Source: Chitinophagaceae bacterium (GTDB lineage Bacteria; Bacteroidota; Bacteroidia; Chitinophagales; Chitinophagaceae). Taken from it: a stretch of 64,000 bases of DNA. Position 1 is the stretch's first letter. Each line of letters starts with the position of its first letter. Both the position numbers and the translations under genes were made by a program. The notes under the pieces were generated by a model, which saw nothing but the letters and a program-made list of their open reading frames with translations, did no database searches and was not told the origin of the DNA. The stretch lies in NCBI GenBank assembly GCA_016721085.1, contig JADKJI010000002.1, forward strand, positions 1-64,000, read 5' to 3'. Shown piece after piece: positions 44,778-53,842 of this stretch.

Positions 44778-44806
44778 TTGCTATTTACTAAAAATCAGTA
44801 GTTTCG
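44778..44806 (+). promoter_or_regulatory. Predicted promoter of dnaN
   Basis: TTG at 44778-44780 and TAGTTTCG at 44799-44806 are spaced by 18 nt, one mismatch from the Bacteroidota TAnnTTTG -7 box. The dnaN start is 39 nt downstream. Confidence 0.4.
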
Positions 44807-44844
44807 CCACATTCTTCGATCTTTTCAAATTTTCAATCCTGTTT

Positions 44845-45960
44845 ATGAAGTTTATCGTTTCGTCTTCGGCTTTGTTGAAGCAATTACAGCAGATAAGTGG
44901 GGTAATCAATGCCAATACCGTACTCCCTATCCTGGAAGATTTCCTTTTTGAAGTTGAAAAAGGAAAATTGACCGTGGTAGCTACCGATCTGGAAACAGTG
45001 ATGAAGATATCATTGGATGTTGAAGCGAAAGATAGCGGCCGTGTTTGTATTCCGGCTAAGATCCTGATGGATTCATTGAAGAATTTGCCAGACCAACCAC
45101 TTACTTTCAATATCGATAAGAACTTCGGAGTTGAAATTACCAGCGATAATGGTAAGTATAAAGTGATGGGTGAGAATCCGGATAATTTTCCAAAAGAACC
45201 AGCTGCAGACGATACTACTTCTTTCACAATGACTTCTTCAGCCCTCGTTACTGCTATCAACAAAACATTGTTTGCAGTTAGTAATGATGACCTGCGTCCA
45301 GCTATGACAGGTGTATTCTTTGAATTGGATAAAAAAGGATTGCAATTCGTGGCTACTGATGCACATCGTTTGGTGAGATATAAGAGAAAAGATGTTAGCT
45401 GTCCAAAGGCGGGTTCAATGATTGTACCAAAGAAACCATTGACATTATTGAAATCATCAATGCCGGTGAATGAGGATGAATTAACAGTGAGTTACAACGG
45501 TAATCACCTGTTTGTACAACACGGAACTACACAATTGAGTTGTCGTTTGATAGATGCCCGTTTCCCTGATTATAAAGTGGTGATCCCAACAGACAATCCA
45601 TATAAACTTACCGTTGGTAAAGCTGATTTCCAGAGTGCATTACGTCGTGTGAGCATTTTCAGTAATAAGAGCACCAACCAGGTGGTATTGAATATAAGCG
45701 GAAGCGAATTGCAATTGGCTGCCCAGGATGTGGACTTCAGTTTTGAAGGAAATGAAAGAATGAAGTGCCAGTATAATGGAGAAGATCTTCAGATTGCTTT
45801 CAATGCAAAATTCCTGATTGAGATGCTGAATGGTGCAGATAGTGATGAAATCAATATGGAATTATCTACTCCAACCAAAGCTGGTATTATAAAGCCAACT
45901 GATCAGGACGAAAATGAGGAGTTGCTGATGCTGGTGATGCCACTGATGTTGAATAGTTAA
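44845..45960 (+). CDS. dnaN: DNA polymerase III subunit beta (sliding clamp)
   Basis: The 371-residue ring-forming processivity clamp. It begins MKFIVSSSALLKQLQQISGVI, the normal clamp start, and continues with NTVLPILEDFLFEV, FVATDAHRLVRYKRKD and VVIPTDNPYKLTV. It ends NEELLMLVMPLMLNS; the LMPM-type C-terminal motif is conserved. Residues encoded upstream of 44845 do not belong to the clamp. It is the first gene of a plus-strand run reaching kdsB, but a strong terminator right after it separates it from the rest. Confidence 0.96.
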   Translation: MKFIVSSSALLKQLQQISGVINANTVLPILEDFLFEVEKGKLTVVATDLETVMKISLDVEAKDSGRVCIPAKILMDSLKNLPDQPLTFNIDKNFGVEITSDNGKYKVMGENPDNFPKEPAADDTTSFTMTSSALVTAINKTLFAVSNDDLRPAMTGVFFELDKKGLQFVATDAHRLVRYKRKDVSCPKAGSMIVPKKPLTLLKSSMPVNEDELTVSYNGNHLFVQHGTTQLSCRLIDARFPDYKVVIPTDNPYKLTVGKADFQSALRRVSIFSNKSTNQVVLNISGSELQLAAQDVDFSFEGNERMKCQYNGEDLQIAFNAKFLIEMLNGADSDEINMELSTPTKAGIIKPTDQDENEELLMLVMPLMLNS

Positions 45961-45986
45961 GAACTAAGATATTATTGTATACTTTT

Positions 45987-46011
45987 AAGGACGCAAAAGC
46001 GTCCTTTTTTT
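45987..46011 (+). terminator. dnaN terminator abutting the next start codon
   Basis: AAGGACGC / GCGTCCTT pair around AAAA, with a T run to 46011. The ATG of the DUF2007 gene is the next base, so no ribosome-binding site can exist outside the stem. Confidence 0.88.
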
Positions 46012-46440
46012 ATGCCGTTTATCTTACTGGAATCTTACGATAATTACATGACAGCCAATATGCGCCTTCAGCAATTGGAAGAAGAAGGCATAAAAGCTTA
46101 TCTGCAGGATGAGGATACAGTTACCATCGACCCGATGCGGAGTAATGCTATTGGAGGAATAAAGCTGATGGTTCATGACGAAGACCTGATGCGAGCAAAA
46201 AGTTTAATGGCAGAACTGGATGCTGCCTATCTGAAATCATTTCCTTGTCCAAAATGTGGGGCTCCAGCTTTACAGAGTGTAGTAGAAACTAAAAAGGCCA
46301 TCAACTGGCTGAGCAGCATTCTTTCCTGGGCGTTTGGATCCTATGCTGTTCCGGTTTCATACATATACAAATGTTTTGAATGCGGTCATGAAATGAAAGA
46401 GCTTCCCACAAGGCCCGACATTCAGGAAAATTCGCTGTAA
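46012..46440 (+). CDS. DUF2007 domain protein with zinc ribbon
   Basis: A 142-residue cytosolic protein. The N-terminal ILLESYDNYMTANMRLQQLEEEGIKAYLQ is the DUF2007 (putative signal-transducing, GlnB-like fold) domain, with GGIKLMVHDEDLMRAKSLMAE completing it. The C-terminal part has two zinc-binding knuckles, CPKCG and CFECGHE, linked by a hydrophobic stretch. The start at 46012 is needed to keep the first beta-strand, although the terminator of dnaN occupies the place of the ribosome-binding site. The function is not known. Confidence 0.82.
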   Translation: MPFILLESYDNYMTANMRLQQLEEEGIKAYLQDEDTVTIDPMRSNAIGGIKLMVHDEDLMRAKSLMAELDAAYLKSFPCPKCGAPALQSVVETKKAINWLSSILSWAFGSYAVPVSYIYKCFECGHEMKELPTRPDIQENSL

Positions 46441-46466
46441 ATTACACTCCTCAACAGCTTGCTATT

Positions 46467-47285
46467 ATGGAAAAATTCGTCTCTTTATTTGAACATGCAA
46501 AGCCCTGGCATTTACTGATGTGGATTGCCTTTTGGATGTTGATTTTTGGACTTCTCGAAAACGTTTTACCTAATTTCTCCTTCAAGTATAACAGGAAGCG
46601 ACATGCCGGTGTAAACCTTTCATTTCTTATAACAACCGCCATTGTGAATATTGCAATAGGCATCATAACAGCAGGCGCGTATTTGCTTATTCAGGAACAT
46701 AAGATTGGATTGATCTATTGGATTGAAATGCCGCTTTGGGTACAACTGATTGTATGTTTACTTTTATTGGATTTTATCGGCATGTATTGTTCCCATTACG
46801 TTTTACATCGATTCAAGTGGTTCTGGAAATTCCATATGGTACACCATAGTGATACGCATGTTGATGTAACTACGGGCACCCGACATCATCCGGGCGATTG
46901 GTTTCTGAGGGAAATGTTTGCATTGGTTGCGGTATTTCTTACTGGTGCTCCTGTTGCTTTTTATTTTATCTTCAGGTTTGTAAACGTAGTGTTCACTTAT
47001 CTTACACATGCCAATATTTCATTGCCTGCCTGGCTGGAAAAACCCCTGAGCTGGATTTTTGTAACACCTAACGTCCATAAATTCCATCATCACGTTGAAA
47101 GACCCTGGACAGATACTAATTTTGGAAACATTTTTTCTATCTGGGACAGATTATTAGGAACCTTTGTGTACGATGACATAACAAAAGTTCGTTACGGTCT
47201 CGATGTTTTAGAGGGTAAACCCGATGAAGATGTGATATTTCAATTGAAATTGCCATTTAACAAAACCGTAAAGACTGACTATTAA
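46467..47285 (+). CDS. Sterol desaturase / fatty acid hydroxylase family protein
   Basis: A 272-residue integral membrane di-iron oxygenase. The histidine boxes are HYVLHRFKWFWKFHMVHHSD, then RHHPGDWF and HKFHHHVERPW. Hydrophobic segments around residues 15-30, 50-75 and 95-110 place it in the inner membrane. Enzymes of this family hydroxylate or desaturate lipids (carotenoids, fatty acids, sterols). The GDW-FGN spacing matches bacterial fatty acid hydroxylase-like members. It follows the DUF2007 gene by 26 nt. Confidence 0.88.
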   Translation: MEKFVSLFEHAKPWHLLMWIAFWMLIFGLLENVLPNFSFKYNRKRHAGVNLSFLITTAIVNIAIGIITAGAYLLIQEHKIGLIYWIEMPLWVQLIVCLLLLDFIGMYCSHYVLHRFKWFWKFHMVHHSDTHVDVTTGTRHHPGDWFLREMFALVAVFLTGAPVAFYFIFRFVNVVFTYLTHANISLPAWLEKPLSWIFVTPNVHKFHHHVERPWTDTNFGNIFSIWDRLLGTFVYDDITKVRYGLDVLEGKPDEDVIFQLKLPFNKTVKTDY

Positions 47286-47326
47286 AGAAATTGTGCCGGT
47301 CCTCCATGATTTAAACGCCTTCCTAA

Positions 47327-48414
47327 ATGAAGAAAATTGTTGCTTTAGTTATTTGTGTTTTTATATATAACCTTGTTACTGCGCAGGCGCATATCAAGGA
47401 GGTTGATTCCATGCGTAAATACAGGAATGTACCGGGATTAGTATATGCTGTGTTTAGTAGTGATAAGCTTATTGATACAGGTTGTGTTGGAAACAAGAAG
47501 TTGAAAACAAAGGATCCTGTAAGGTGGTCGAACCGTTTTCAGATTGGAACTGCCACATCTGTTTTCAACTCTTTTATTGCTGCAAGAATGGTAAAGGAAG
47601 GAAAGATATCCTGGAACAGTACCATTGTGCAGATTTTCCCTCAGTTGGATGGGAAGATTATGAAGATTTACAACAGGATTACCCTTCGTCAACTATTGTC
47701 GCAAAGAGCCGGCTTACCAGAGTTTATGGAACAGTCGGGCGATAAAGAAATCCATTCTTTGCCGGGTACGCCTGAGCAGCAGGGATTGGCTTGTAACTTC
47801 GATGCTGAAAAAAAACCCAAGCTTATCCTTGATAGTATTACAGATGCCAGCTACTCATTGGCCGGTATGGTGGTTGCAGCGGCCATGCTTGAAAAAGCAG
47901 GGAAAAAATCCTGGGAGAAACTCGTGGATGAGTATGTAAGCAAGCCTTTGAAACTTGATATACAATTTGGATTTCCAGCAGCTAAAGATTCTACACAGCC
48001 CTGGGGACACTGGGATAATTATTATAATTTAACCAGTCATCGGGAAGATTATTGGGGACAGTTCTTTATACCCATTGCTCCGGCAGGAATATCAATATCA
48101 ATATGCCCGATTATATAAGTTTTGTTCAACAGTATTTGCTGGCATTGCAAAAGCAAAAGAGTCTGATTGATAGTGATGTAACAAAGTCTTTATTGTTTAG
48201 CCAGCCCTTTTACAGCATTGGATGGGCGAATCTCAAATGGAACCAATTCAATATTGCCTTTATGAATGGGCGCGCACCATTATACAGTAGTTATATTGAA
48301 TTGATACCCGAAAAGAATATTGGAATATTGGTGCTTTGTAATAGTGGTACCTCCGATGGCAGATCCGTTACAATGAAAATTGGACATTTACTTCGTGAAT
48401 ATTATACCCGCTGA
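47327..48414 (+). pseudogene. Serine hydrolase (beta-lactamase-like), frameshifted and catalytically degenerate
   Basis: A signal peptide (VALVICVFIYNLVTAQ) starts the first frame, which ends at 48118. Its tail IAPAG meets the second frame, which continues ININMPDYISFVQQYLLALQ to 48414. One missing G near 48087-48089 explains the break. Alignment by eye to class C beta-lactamase-like proteins puts TATS where the catalytic SxxK should be and ITD where YxN should be, and HxG is missing near the end. So even the unbroken protein would lack the normal catalytic residues. The C-terminal ELIPEKNIGILVLCNSG is normal for the fold. Confidence 0.75.
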
Positions 48415-48452
48415 CGCCTCTTCTTTATTACTTTTGATTTTTAATTATTGAT

Positions 48453-49172
48453 ATGGGTAAAGTTGTTGCAATGATTCCGGCTCGCTATGCTGCCACCCGG
48501 TTTCCCGCAAAATTGATGCAGTTGTTAGGTGATAAAACAGTTATCCGCCATACCTATGATAATACTGTTGCTACCGGATTGTTTGATGAAGTATGGGTAG
48601 TTACCGATAGCGATGTCATATTCAATGAAATCACTTCTCACGGTGGTAATGCTGTGATGAGTGTAAAAGAGCATGAAAGCGGCAGTGACCGAATAGCAGA
48701 AGCCGTCGCAAAGATGGATGTTGAGCTGATACTGAATGTTCAGGGAGATACCCCCTTTATAAAGAAAGAGCCATTAAGCAGGTTATTAGAAACTTTTAAT
48801 GACAATTCGGTGAAAGTAGCTTCCATGATGCAAGTGCTTACGAAACAGGAAGAGATTGACGACCCTAATTTTGTAAAAGTTGCTGTAGATAAGAACTGGA
48901 ATTCCCTCTTTTTTAGCCGTTCTGTAATTCCCTATCCCAGAGATAAAGCTGTGCCTGTAACCTATTACGAACATATAGGTGTATACGCTTTTCGCAAGGA
49001 AGCCCTTATGCAATTCACGGAATGGCCTGTAACTCCGCTCGAAGCTGCTGAAAGGGTGGAATGTCTTCGCTATCTGGAATATGGTATTCCTCTTCGAATG
49101 ATAGTGGTGGATTATATGGGTGTTGAAATTGATACGCCTGCAGACCTGGAGAAAGCCAGCAAACTATTATAG
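48453..49172 (+). CDS. kdsB: 3-deoxy-manno-octulosonate cytidylyltransferase
   Basis: A 239-residue enzyme that activates Kdo (or 8-amino-Kdo) with CTP for lipopolysaccharide core synthesis. The start MGKVVAMIPARYAATRFPAK has the nucleotide-binding signature, followed by LILNVQGDTPF, SGSDRIAEAV and HIGVYAFRKEAL, with EAAERVECLRYLEYGIPLRM near the end. It is the last gene of the plus-strand run that starts at 46012. Given a KdnB-like oxidase 5 kb away, it may prefer 8-amino-Kdo; sequence alone cannot decide. Confidence 0.95.
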   Translation: MGKVVAMIPARYAATRFPAKLMQLLGDKTVIRHTYDNTVATGLFDEVWVVTDSDVIFNEITSHGGNAVMSVKEHESGSDRIAEAVAKMDVELILNVQGDTPFIKKEPLSRLLETFNDNSVKVASMMQVLTKQEEIDDPNFVKVAVDKNWNSLFFSRSVIPYPRDKAVPVTYYEHIGVYAFRKEALMQFTEWPVTPLEAAERVECLRYLEYGIPLRMIVVDYMGVEIDTPADLEKASKLL

Positions 49173-49182
49173 ACTAACCCGA

Positions 49183-50652
49183 TTATTCGTTTGATAGTTG
49201 TTTCAATAAGCCATTGATTTTGGCTTCCAATTCATTTATTTCATTGGTATAGAGGTTGGAATTTTCTTCCAGTGATTTTTTTCTAAGAAGGGCTTCCTTT
49301 TTCCGGGCCATTGTATATTCTTTTAGAAGCTCCACTCTTTTTTGAAGCGGTTCGGGGAGTGCTTTAACATCTATTTTGGCTAGACTTTTTTCACAACTCT
49401 CCCAGGCGGGTATGGAAACCGTGCTGTATTCGTTGATCAGTACAGAAGCGGAAGTACTATCGGGTAAAGCATAAACTGCAATGGCATTCTCTTCAGCCTT
49501 GCCAAATTCATCCATAATTTTCATGTAACTGCCAATCGGATTATTGATTCGAGGTATCAGAACAAAACTTGCTGCTCCAATTGCAATTATTAAAAACAGA
49601 CAAACAACTGCTTCCCTTATTTTATTAAATGGCTGAAGAAGTGAATAATACAATATGAATCCAATCAGGAATCCTGATATCAATCCGCCTAAATGGGCTG
49701 CATTATCTACAAATCCTGAGCTAACACCAATCACTACATTCAAAACAACAAAGATGCCGATGCTTTTCAATAGTTGCTGGCGAACGGTTTTTTCAATCAG
49801 GTTGGTAAGCAGCAGGGCCAGAAAAACTCCATACATTCCAAATATAGCTCCAGATGCTCCGGCTCCTACGCTGCTATCGTGCCACCATAAACTGGCAAGA
49901 CTTGCGAAAAGGCCAGTAACTATATAAGCTGTTGTGAACCTGAGCTTGCCCAACAATGGTTCAAGAAAGATACCGGCATAAAGCAGGGCATACATATTCA
50001 TGACCAAATGGATGATGCCAATATGTTCGAAAATGGAAGTGAATAGGCGCCACCATTGACCATCAAGAGTATAGGGTTTGAAATTGGCTCCCCATGCAAT
50101 TAGTGATTCATTATCGGGCAGCATGATGGTTTCCGCTTTTTTGCTGGTAATAACCATCAAAATAAATAGAAGCACATTGATGTCGATAATGAGAGGCGTA
50201 ATAAAGAAGTCTTTTTTAGGAATAAAGATGCTCCACCATTTTTCAACCTCTTTTGCTGCTTGAGAAGAAGGGTTTAACTCATCCTCATCTCCTCGTTTCA
50301 TTAACTCTGCCATTCGCTCCTTAATAATTGCATGCTGATCGGGAGGCAACTCTTTTCTTACCTGTTTTATTTTTTCTATAAACGTTTCAATGTTTTTCCG
50401 GTTATTTCCAAAATCGGTTATCACAGCTCCAATGCTTTCACTAACTATATTTGCGTTACCGTCTTTTTCAGTAATGGTAATAATTTCTCCATTGGTATTT
50501 TTCTTAAATGAAGCGCTCGTCTCCATACGAACTCCTGATTCAGATAAATAGGTAGTGGCCCAATCCAGTTCGCTACAAGCATGCACAGCATAGCTTATAA
50601 AATCTTCAAACGATAGTCCGTTTAATGGTAACGATTGGGTCTTCTTTGGCAT
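49183..50652 (-). CDS. Rhomboid family intramembrane serine protease with N-terminal extension
   Basis: A 489-residue protein. About 150 residues of soluble N-terminus (with ITITEKDGNANIVSESIGAV) precede the rhomboid core. The core has HLVMNMYALLYAGIFLEPLLG, catalytic Ser267 in GAGASGAIFGMYG and catalytic His320 in DNAAHLGGLISG, forming the Ser-His dyad in the membrane. A C-terminal helical region of about 120 residues ends the protein. Such proteases cleave membrane proteins within or near the bilayer; the substrate is unknown. It is convergent with kdsB, 10 nt apart. Confidence 0.9.
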   Translation of the reverse strand: MPKKTQSLPLNGLSFEDFISYAVHACSELDWATTYLSESGVRMETSASFKKNTNGEIITITEKDGNANIVSESIGAVITDFGNNRKNIETFIEKIKQVRKELPPDQHAIIKERMAELMKRGDEDELNPSSQAAKEVEKWWSIFIPKKDFFITPLIIDINVLLFILMVITSKKAETIMLPDNESLIAWGANFKPYTLDGQWWRLFTSIFEHIGIIHLVMNMYALLYAGIFLEPLLGKLRFTTAYIVTGLFASLASLWWHDSSVGAGASGAIFGMYGVFLALLLTNLIEKTVRQQLLKSIGIFVVLNVVIGVSSGFVDNAAHLGGLISGFLIGFILYYSLLQPFNKIREAVVCLFLIIAIGAASFVLIPRINNPIGSYMKIMDEFGKAEENAIAVYALPDSTSASVLINEYSTVSIPAWESCEKSLAKIDVKALPEPLQKRVELLKEYTMARKKEALLRKKSLEENSNLYTNEINELEAKINGLLKQLSNE

Positions 50653-50809
50653 AAAGAAAGAAATTACAGAAGGTATTGTTTTACGTAAGCTCCAAAATAG
50701 CCCTTATTTTAAAGAGTACAAGATTAATGAGGTAGTTATTTTCTTTAGAGCATAGTCATCAGTAATTAGCCAGATTTAAGTATCTTTCTACAGTAAAGAA
50801 CGATTGCTT

Positions 50810-52168
50810 ATGAACAAGAACAGGCTTTTCCTTTGGTCGATGGTAGCAGCTCTCGCTGGTTTTATCTTCGGCTTCGATACAGTAGTGATATCTGGTGCTA
50901 ATCTTCCTATCAAGGAGCTTTGGACAAAAGACTTATCTCCCTGGTTCCATGGGTTTTTTATTATGTCGATGGCCTTATGGGGTACATTGGCAGGGGCCTT
51001 ATTCGGTGGTATTCCCACACAGATTTTCGGAAGAAAGAAAGTTCTTCTGTGGATTGGTATCCTCTATACTCTTTCCGCCTTCGGTACTGCATTGGCACCT
51101 AATCCCTATATCTTCTCGATTTTCAGATTTATAGGAGGAATTGGAATTGGTGTTTCATCCGTTGTAGCACCCACCTATATTTCTGAAATCTCCACTCCGG
51201 CCATGCGTGGAAGATTAGTGGCCATGTACCAGTTCAATATAGTGTTCGGAATATTAATAGCTTTCTTGTCGAACTATTTCCTGGCAGGTTTTGGCGGAGC
51301 CGACGATTGGAGATGGATGCTGGGAGTACTCGCCATCCCATCCATTATATATACCCTGCTTGTGTTTGTAGTCCCTGAAAGTCCCCGTTGGCTGATTACT
51401 AAAAAGAATGATCTTGTCGGTGCCAAAAAAGTATTATCACTGATAGGCATAGCCGATGTAGATGCTGAAGTGAATACGATTCTTAAAGCAAATCAGCATG
51501 ATGCCGCCTCCGGAGCATCTTCATCAATCTTCAATAAAAAATATTCATCTATCTTCTGGCTCGCCTTCTGGGTAGCTTGCTTTAACCAATTATCGGGCAT
51601 CAACTTCATTTTGTATTATGCTCCGGAAATACTGGAACGAGCCGGATTAGCAAAACAGGATTCCTTGGCGAACTCCATCGCCATTGGTGGCACTAACCTT
51701 ATTTTCACTTTTGTAGGTGTTTATCTTATCGACAGACTTGGAAGAAAAACATTGTTGCTTCTTGGTTCATTAGGATATATCATAAGTCTTTCTGCAGTTG
51801 CATGGGCCTTTAAAACATCAGCACCTCCTAATTTATTATTGACTTTCCTTTTGTTGTTTATTGCATCTCATGCCATAGGACAAGGTGCAGTGATATGGGT
51901 ATTTATTTCAGAGATATTCCCCAATAAGATAAGGGCCATGGGACAATCGTTCGGCGCCAGTGTGCATTGGGTGTTTGCGGCCGTCATCACATTAATCACT
52001 CCATATTTCCTCGATAAGGATAAAGGTGTATTGAAAGATGAGCCATGGAAAATATTTGTCTTCTTCGCCGGAATGATGGTGCTGCAATTGATATGGGTGC
52101 TGATGAAGGTTCCGGAAACGAAGGGGGTTTCGTTGGAGGAGTTGGAGAAGAAGTTGGTTAAAGACTAG
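50810..52168 (+). CDS. Sugar porter family MFS transporter
   Basis: A 452-residue twelve-helix proton/sugar symporter. It contains GFIFGFDTVVISGA, PTQIFGRKKVLLW, and PTYISEISTPAMRGRLVAMYQ, and in the second half YLIDRLGRKTLLLLG and VWVFISEIFPNKIRAMGQS, which are the sugar porter signatures. The end VPETKGVSLEELEKKLV (in VLMKVPETKG) is also typical. ATG 50810 is preferred to one two codons upstream. With the GH32 gene just downstream it probably imports fructose or sucrose-derived sugars. Confidence 0.92.
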   Translation: MNKNRLFLWSMVAALAGFIFGFDTVVISGANLPIKELWTKDLSPWFHGFFIMSMALWGTLAGALFGGIPTQIFGRKKVLLWIGILYTLSAFGTALAPNPYIFSIFRFIGGIGIGVSSVVAPTYISEISTPAMRGRLVAMYQFNIVFGILIAFLSNYFLAGFGGADDWRWMLGVLAIPSIIYTLLVFVVPESPRWLITKKNDLVGAKKVLSLIGIADVDAEVNTILKANQHDAASGASSSIFNKKYSSIFWLAFWVACFNQLSGINFILYYAPEILERAGLAKQDSLANSIAIGGTNLIFTFVGVYLIDRLGRKTLLLLGSLGYIISLSAVAWAFKTSAPPNLLLTFLLLFIASHAIGQGAVIWVFISEIFPNKIRAMGQSFGASVHWVFAAVITLITPYFLDKDKGVLKDEPWKIFVFFAGMMVLQLIWVLMKVPETKGVSLEELEKKLVKD

Positions 52169-52174
52169 AATTTT

Positions 52175-52238
52175 ATAACCGCAGAGACGCGGAGACGCAG
52201 GAGTTTCTCTGCCTCTCCTGATTTTCTGCGGTAAAAAA
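52175..52238. repeat. 'GCAGAGACGCAG' family palindrome, copy 5 (degenerate)
   Basis: ACCGCAGAGACGCGGAGACG on the left and TTCTGCGGTAAAAAAC on the right, with diverged inner arms. It lies 7 nt after the transporter stop, in the gap before the GH32 gene. Confidence 0.7.
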
Positions 52239-52297
52239 CAAATTGATTATACCAAAAACAACAACCATGAAATTCCCAGTCTCTTCTGGAAAAATGA

Positions 52298-53755
52298 AAT
52301 CATTTCACTCTTTCTTTCTCACAGACCAAACTCTACCACGAAACCTGGCGCCCCCAATTCCACTACAGTACCCCATTACATTGGATCAACGACCCGAATG
52401 GATTGGTATACTTCGATGGTGAGTATCATCTTTTTGCACAGCATAATCCAATGGCAAATTACTGGGGACATATGAGCTGGGCGCACGCTGTTAGTAAAGA
52501 TCTTGTTCATTGGGAACACCTGCCGTTGGCAATTGAAGAAGGAAAAGAAGTGATGATATTCTCTGGTTCCTGCGTTGTCGATTCATTCAACTCAAGCGGC
52601 TTTGGTAAGGATGGGAAAATTCCAATGGTGGCAGTATATACAGGACATATAGAAGGAGTAAACCAATCACAACATTTAGCATATAGTTTGGATCATGGGC
52701 GTAGCTGGACAAAGTATGACAAGAATCCAGTGCTGGATTTGAAGAAAAGAGATTTCCGCGATCCGAAAGTATTCTGGTATGCTCCTCAGAATAAATGGAT
52801 AATGGCAGTGATGCTCCCCATTGAAAAACAAGTTCAGTTCTATACATCCCGTAATTTAAAAGAATGGACTTTGATGAGTCATTTCGGTCCAGCTGGAGAT
52901 ACAACAGGAATTTGGGAATGTCCCGATTTGTTTCAGGTGCCAATTGTTGGAGAACCCGGAAAGAAGAAATGGGTATTCATGCATTCTCCCGCTCCTTATA
53001 TGCAATACTTCGTTGGTGAATTTGATGGCATTACTTTTAAAAACGAAAATGATCCTTCCAAAATATTCCGCCCCGATTATGGCCCTGATTATTACGCTGC
53101 TATTGTGTACAATAATCTTCCTCCTGGTTCAACTCCAGTAAGCATTGGTTGGGCCAATAACTGGAATTACGCTAATGCCCTACCAACAAGTCCCTGGAAA
53201 AGCGTGATGTCCATTTCAAGGCAATTAAGTGTAAAGAAAATCAACGGACAATGGATATTGATTCAAACACCAGTTCCTGCATTGTCATCTATCAAAGGAT
53301 TAGGACATGAGGGAAGGAATATAATTGTTGACGGCGAAAAGCAGATTTCTTTCAGTTCTCAGCAAATGGGAATTGATGTAAAGTTTGAAAAAGGAACCAG
53401 TACTTCATTCGGACTTCAATTAGCAGCCGGAAATGGACATCATATTGAAATTGGCTACGACCCTTCTACAAATAAAGTTTATATCGATAGAAGTAAAACA
53501 GCCAATCAATCCTTCAGCGAACGGTTCGCTGCCCTGAACAGATATGAAACCATTCTTCCTTCAACATCCAAAGAGATAAAACTAAAGGTCTTTTTTGACC
53601 AAAGTATTGTAGAAGTATTTGTGAATGATGGGGAAGCGGTACTAACGGCTCAGTTATTCCCGGATAAGAACGATAACAAGATACAGTTGTTCAGCAGAGG
53701 CGGAAAAACCCTCTGTAAGGAGCTTTATGTATGGCAAATGAAGTCCATCTGGTAA
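52298..53755 (+). CDS. Glycoside hydrolase family 32 (fructan/sucrose hydrolase), 5' end unresolved
   Basis: GH32 enzymes split fructosyl bonds of sucrose, inulin or levan. The frame is open from 52298, and the catalytic nucleophile motif WINDPNG is encoded at 52382-52402, before the first possible TTG start. RDPKVFW (transition-state Asp) and ECPDLF (acid/base Glu) follow, and the C-terminal beta-sandwich is complete. No ATG, GTG or TTG exists in frame upstream, yet the residues TLSFSQ just before TKLYHE look like the end of a signal peptide. ATG codons at 52267 and 52294 lie in another frame. One or more indels near the start are likely. Function by context: works with the sugar porter. Confidence 0.85.
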   Translation, partial: NHFTLSFSQTKLYHETWRPQFHYSTPLHWINDPNGLVYFDGEYHLFAQHNPMANYWGHMSWAHAVSKDLVHWEHLPLAIEEGKEVMIFSGSCVVDSFNSSGFGKDGKIPMVAVYTGHIEGVNQSQHLAYSLDHGRSWTKYDKNPVLDLKKRDFRDPKVFWYAPQNKWIMAVMLPIEKQVQFYTSRNLKEWTLMSHFGPAGDTTGIWECPDLFQVPIVGEPGKKKWVFMHSPAPYMQYFVGEFDGITFKNENDPSKIFRPDYGPDYYAAIVYNNLPPGSTPVSIGWANNWNYANALPTSPWKSVMSISRQLSVKKINGQWILIQTPVPALSSIKGLGHEGRNIIVDGEKQISFSSQQMGIDVKFEKGTSTSFGLQLAAGNGHHIEIGYDPSTNKVYIDRSKTANQSFSERFAALNRYETILPSTSKEIKLKVFFDQSIVEVFVNDGEAVLTAQLFPDKNDNKIQLFSRGGKTLCKELYVWQMKSIW

Positions 53756-53842
53756 CTATTTGTAATTAAATAAATGTGAAGTAGGTTTGCAGGATAATTT
53801 CCGGAGAAGGCGTATTCATGCTTCGGAAGAAAAAATACAATT

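Noticed and set aside
23342..53755. GH3, GH32 and DUF4185 genes as parts of a polysaccharide utilisation locus
   Set aside because: No SusC, SusD or matching regulator gene is present in the window, and the enzymes are far apart and on different strands. Only the GH32 with the sugar porter makes a plausible pair.
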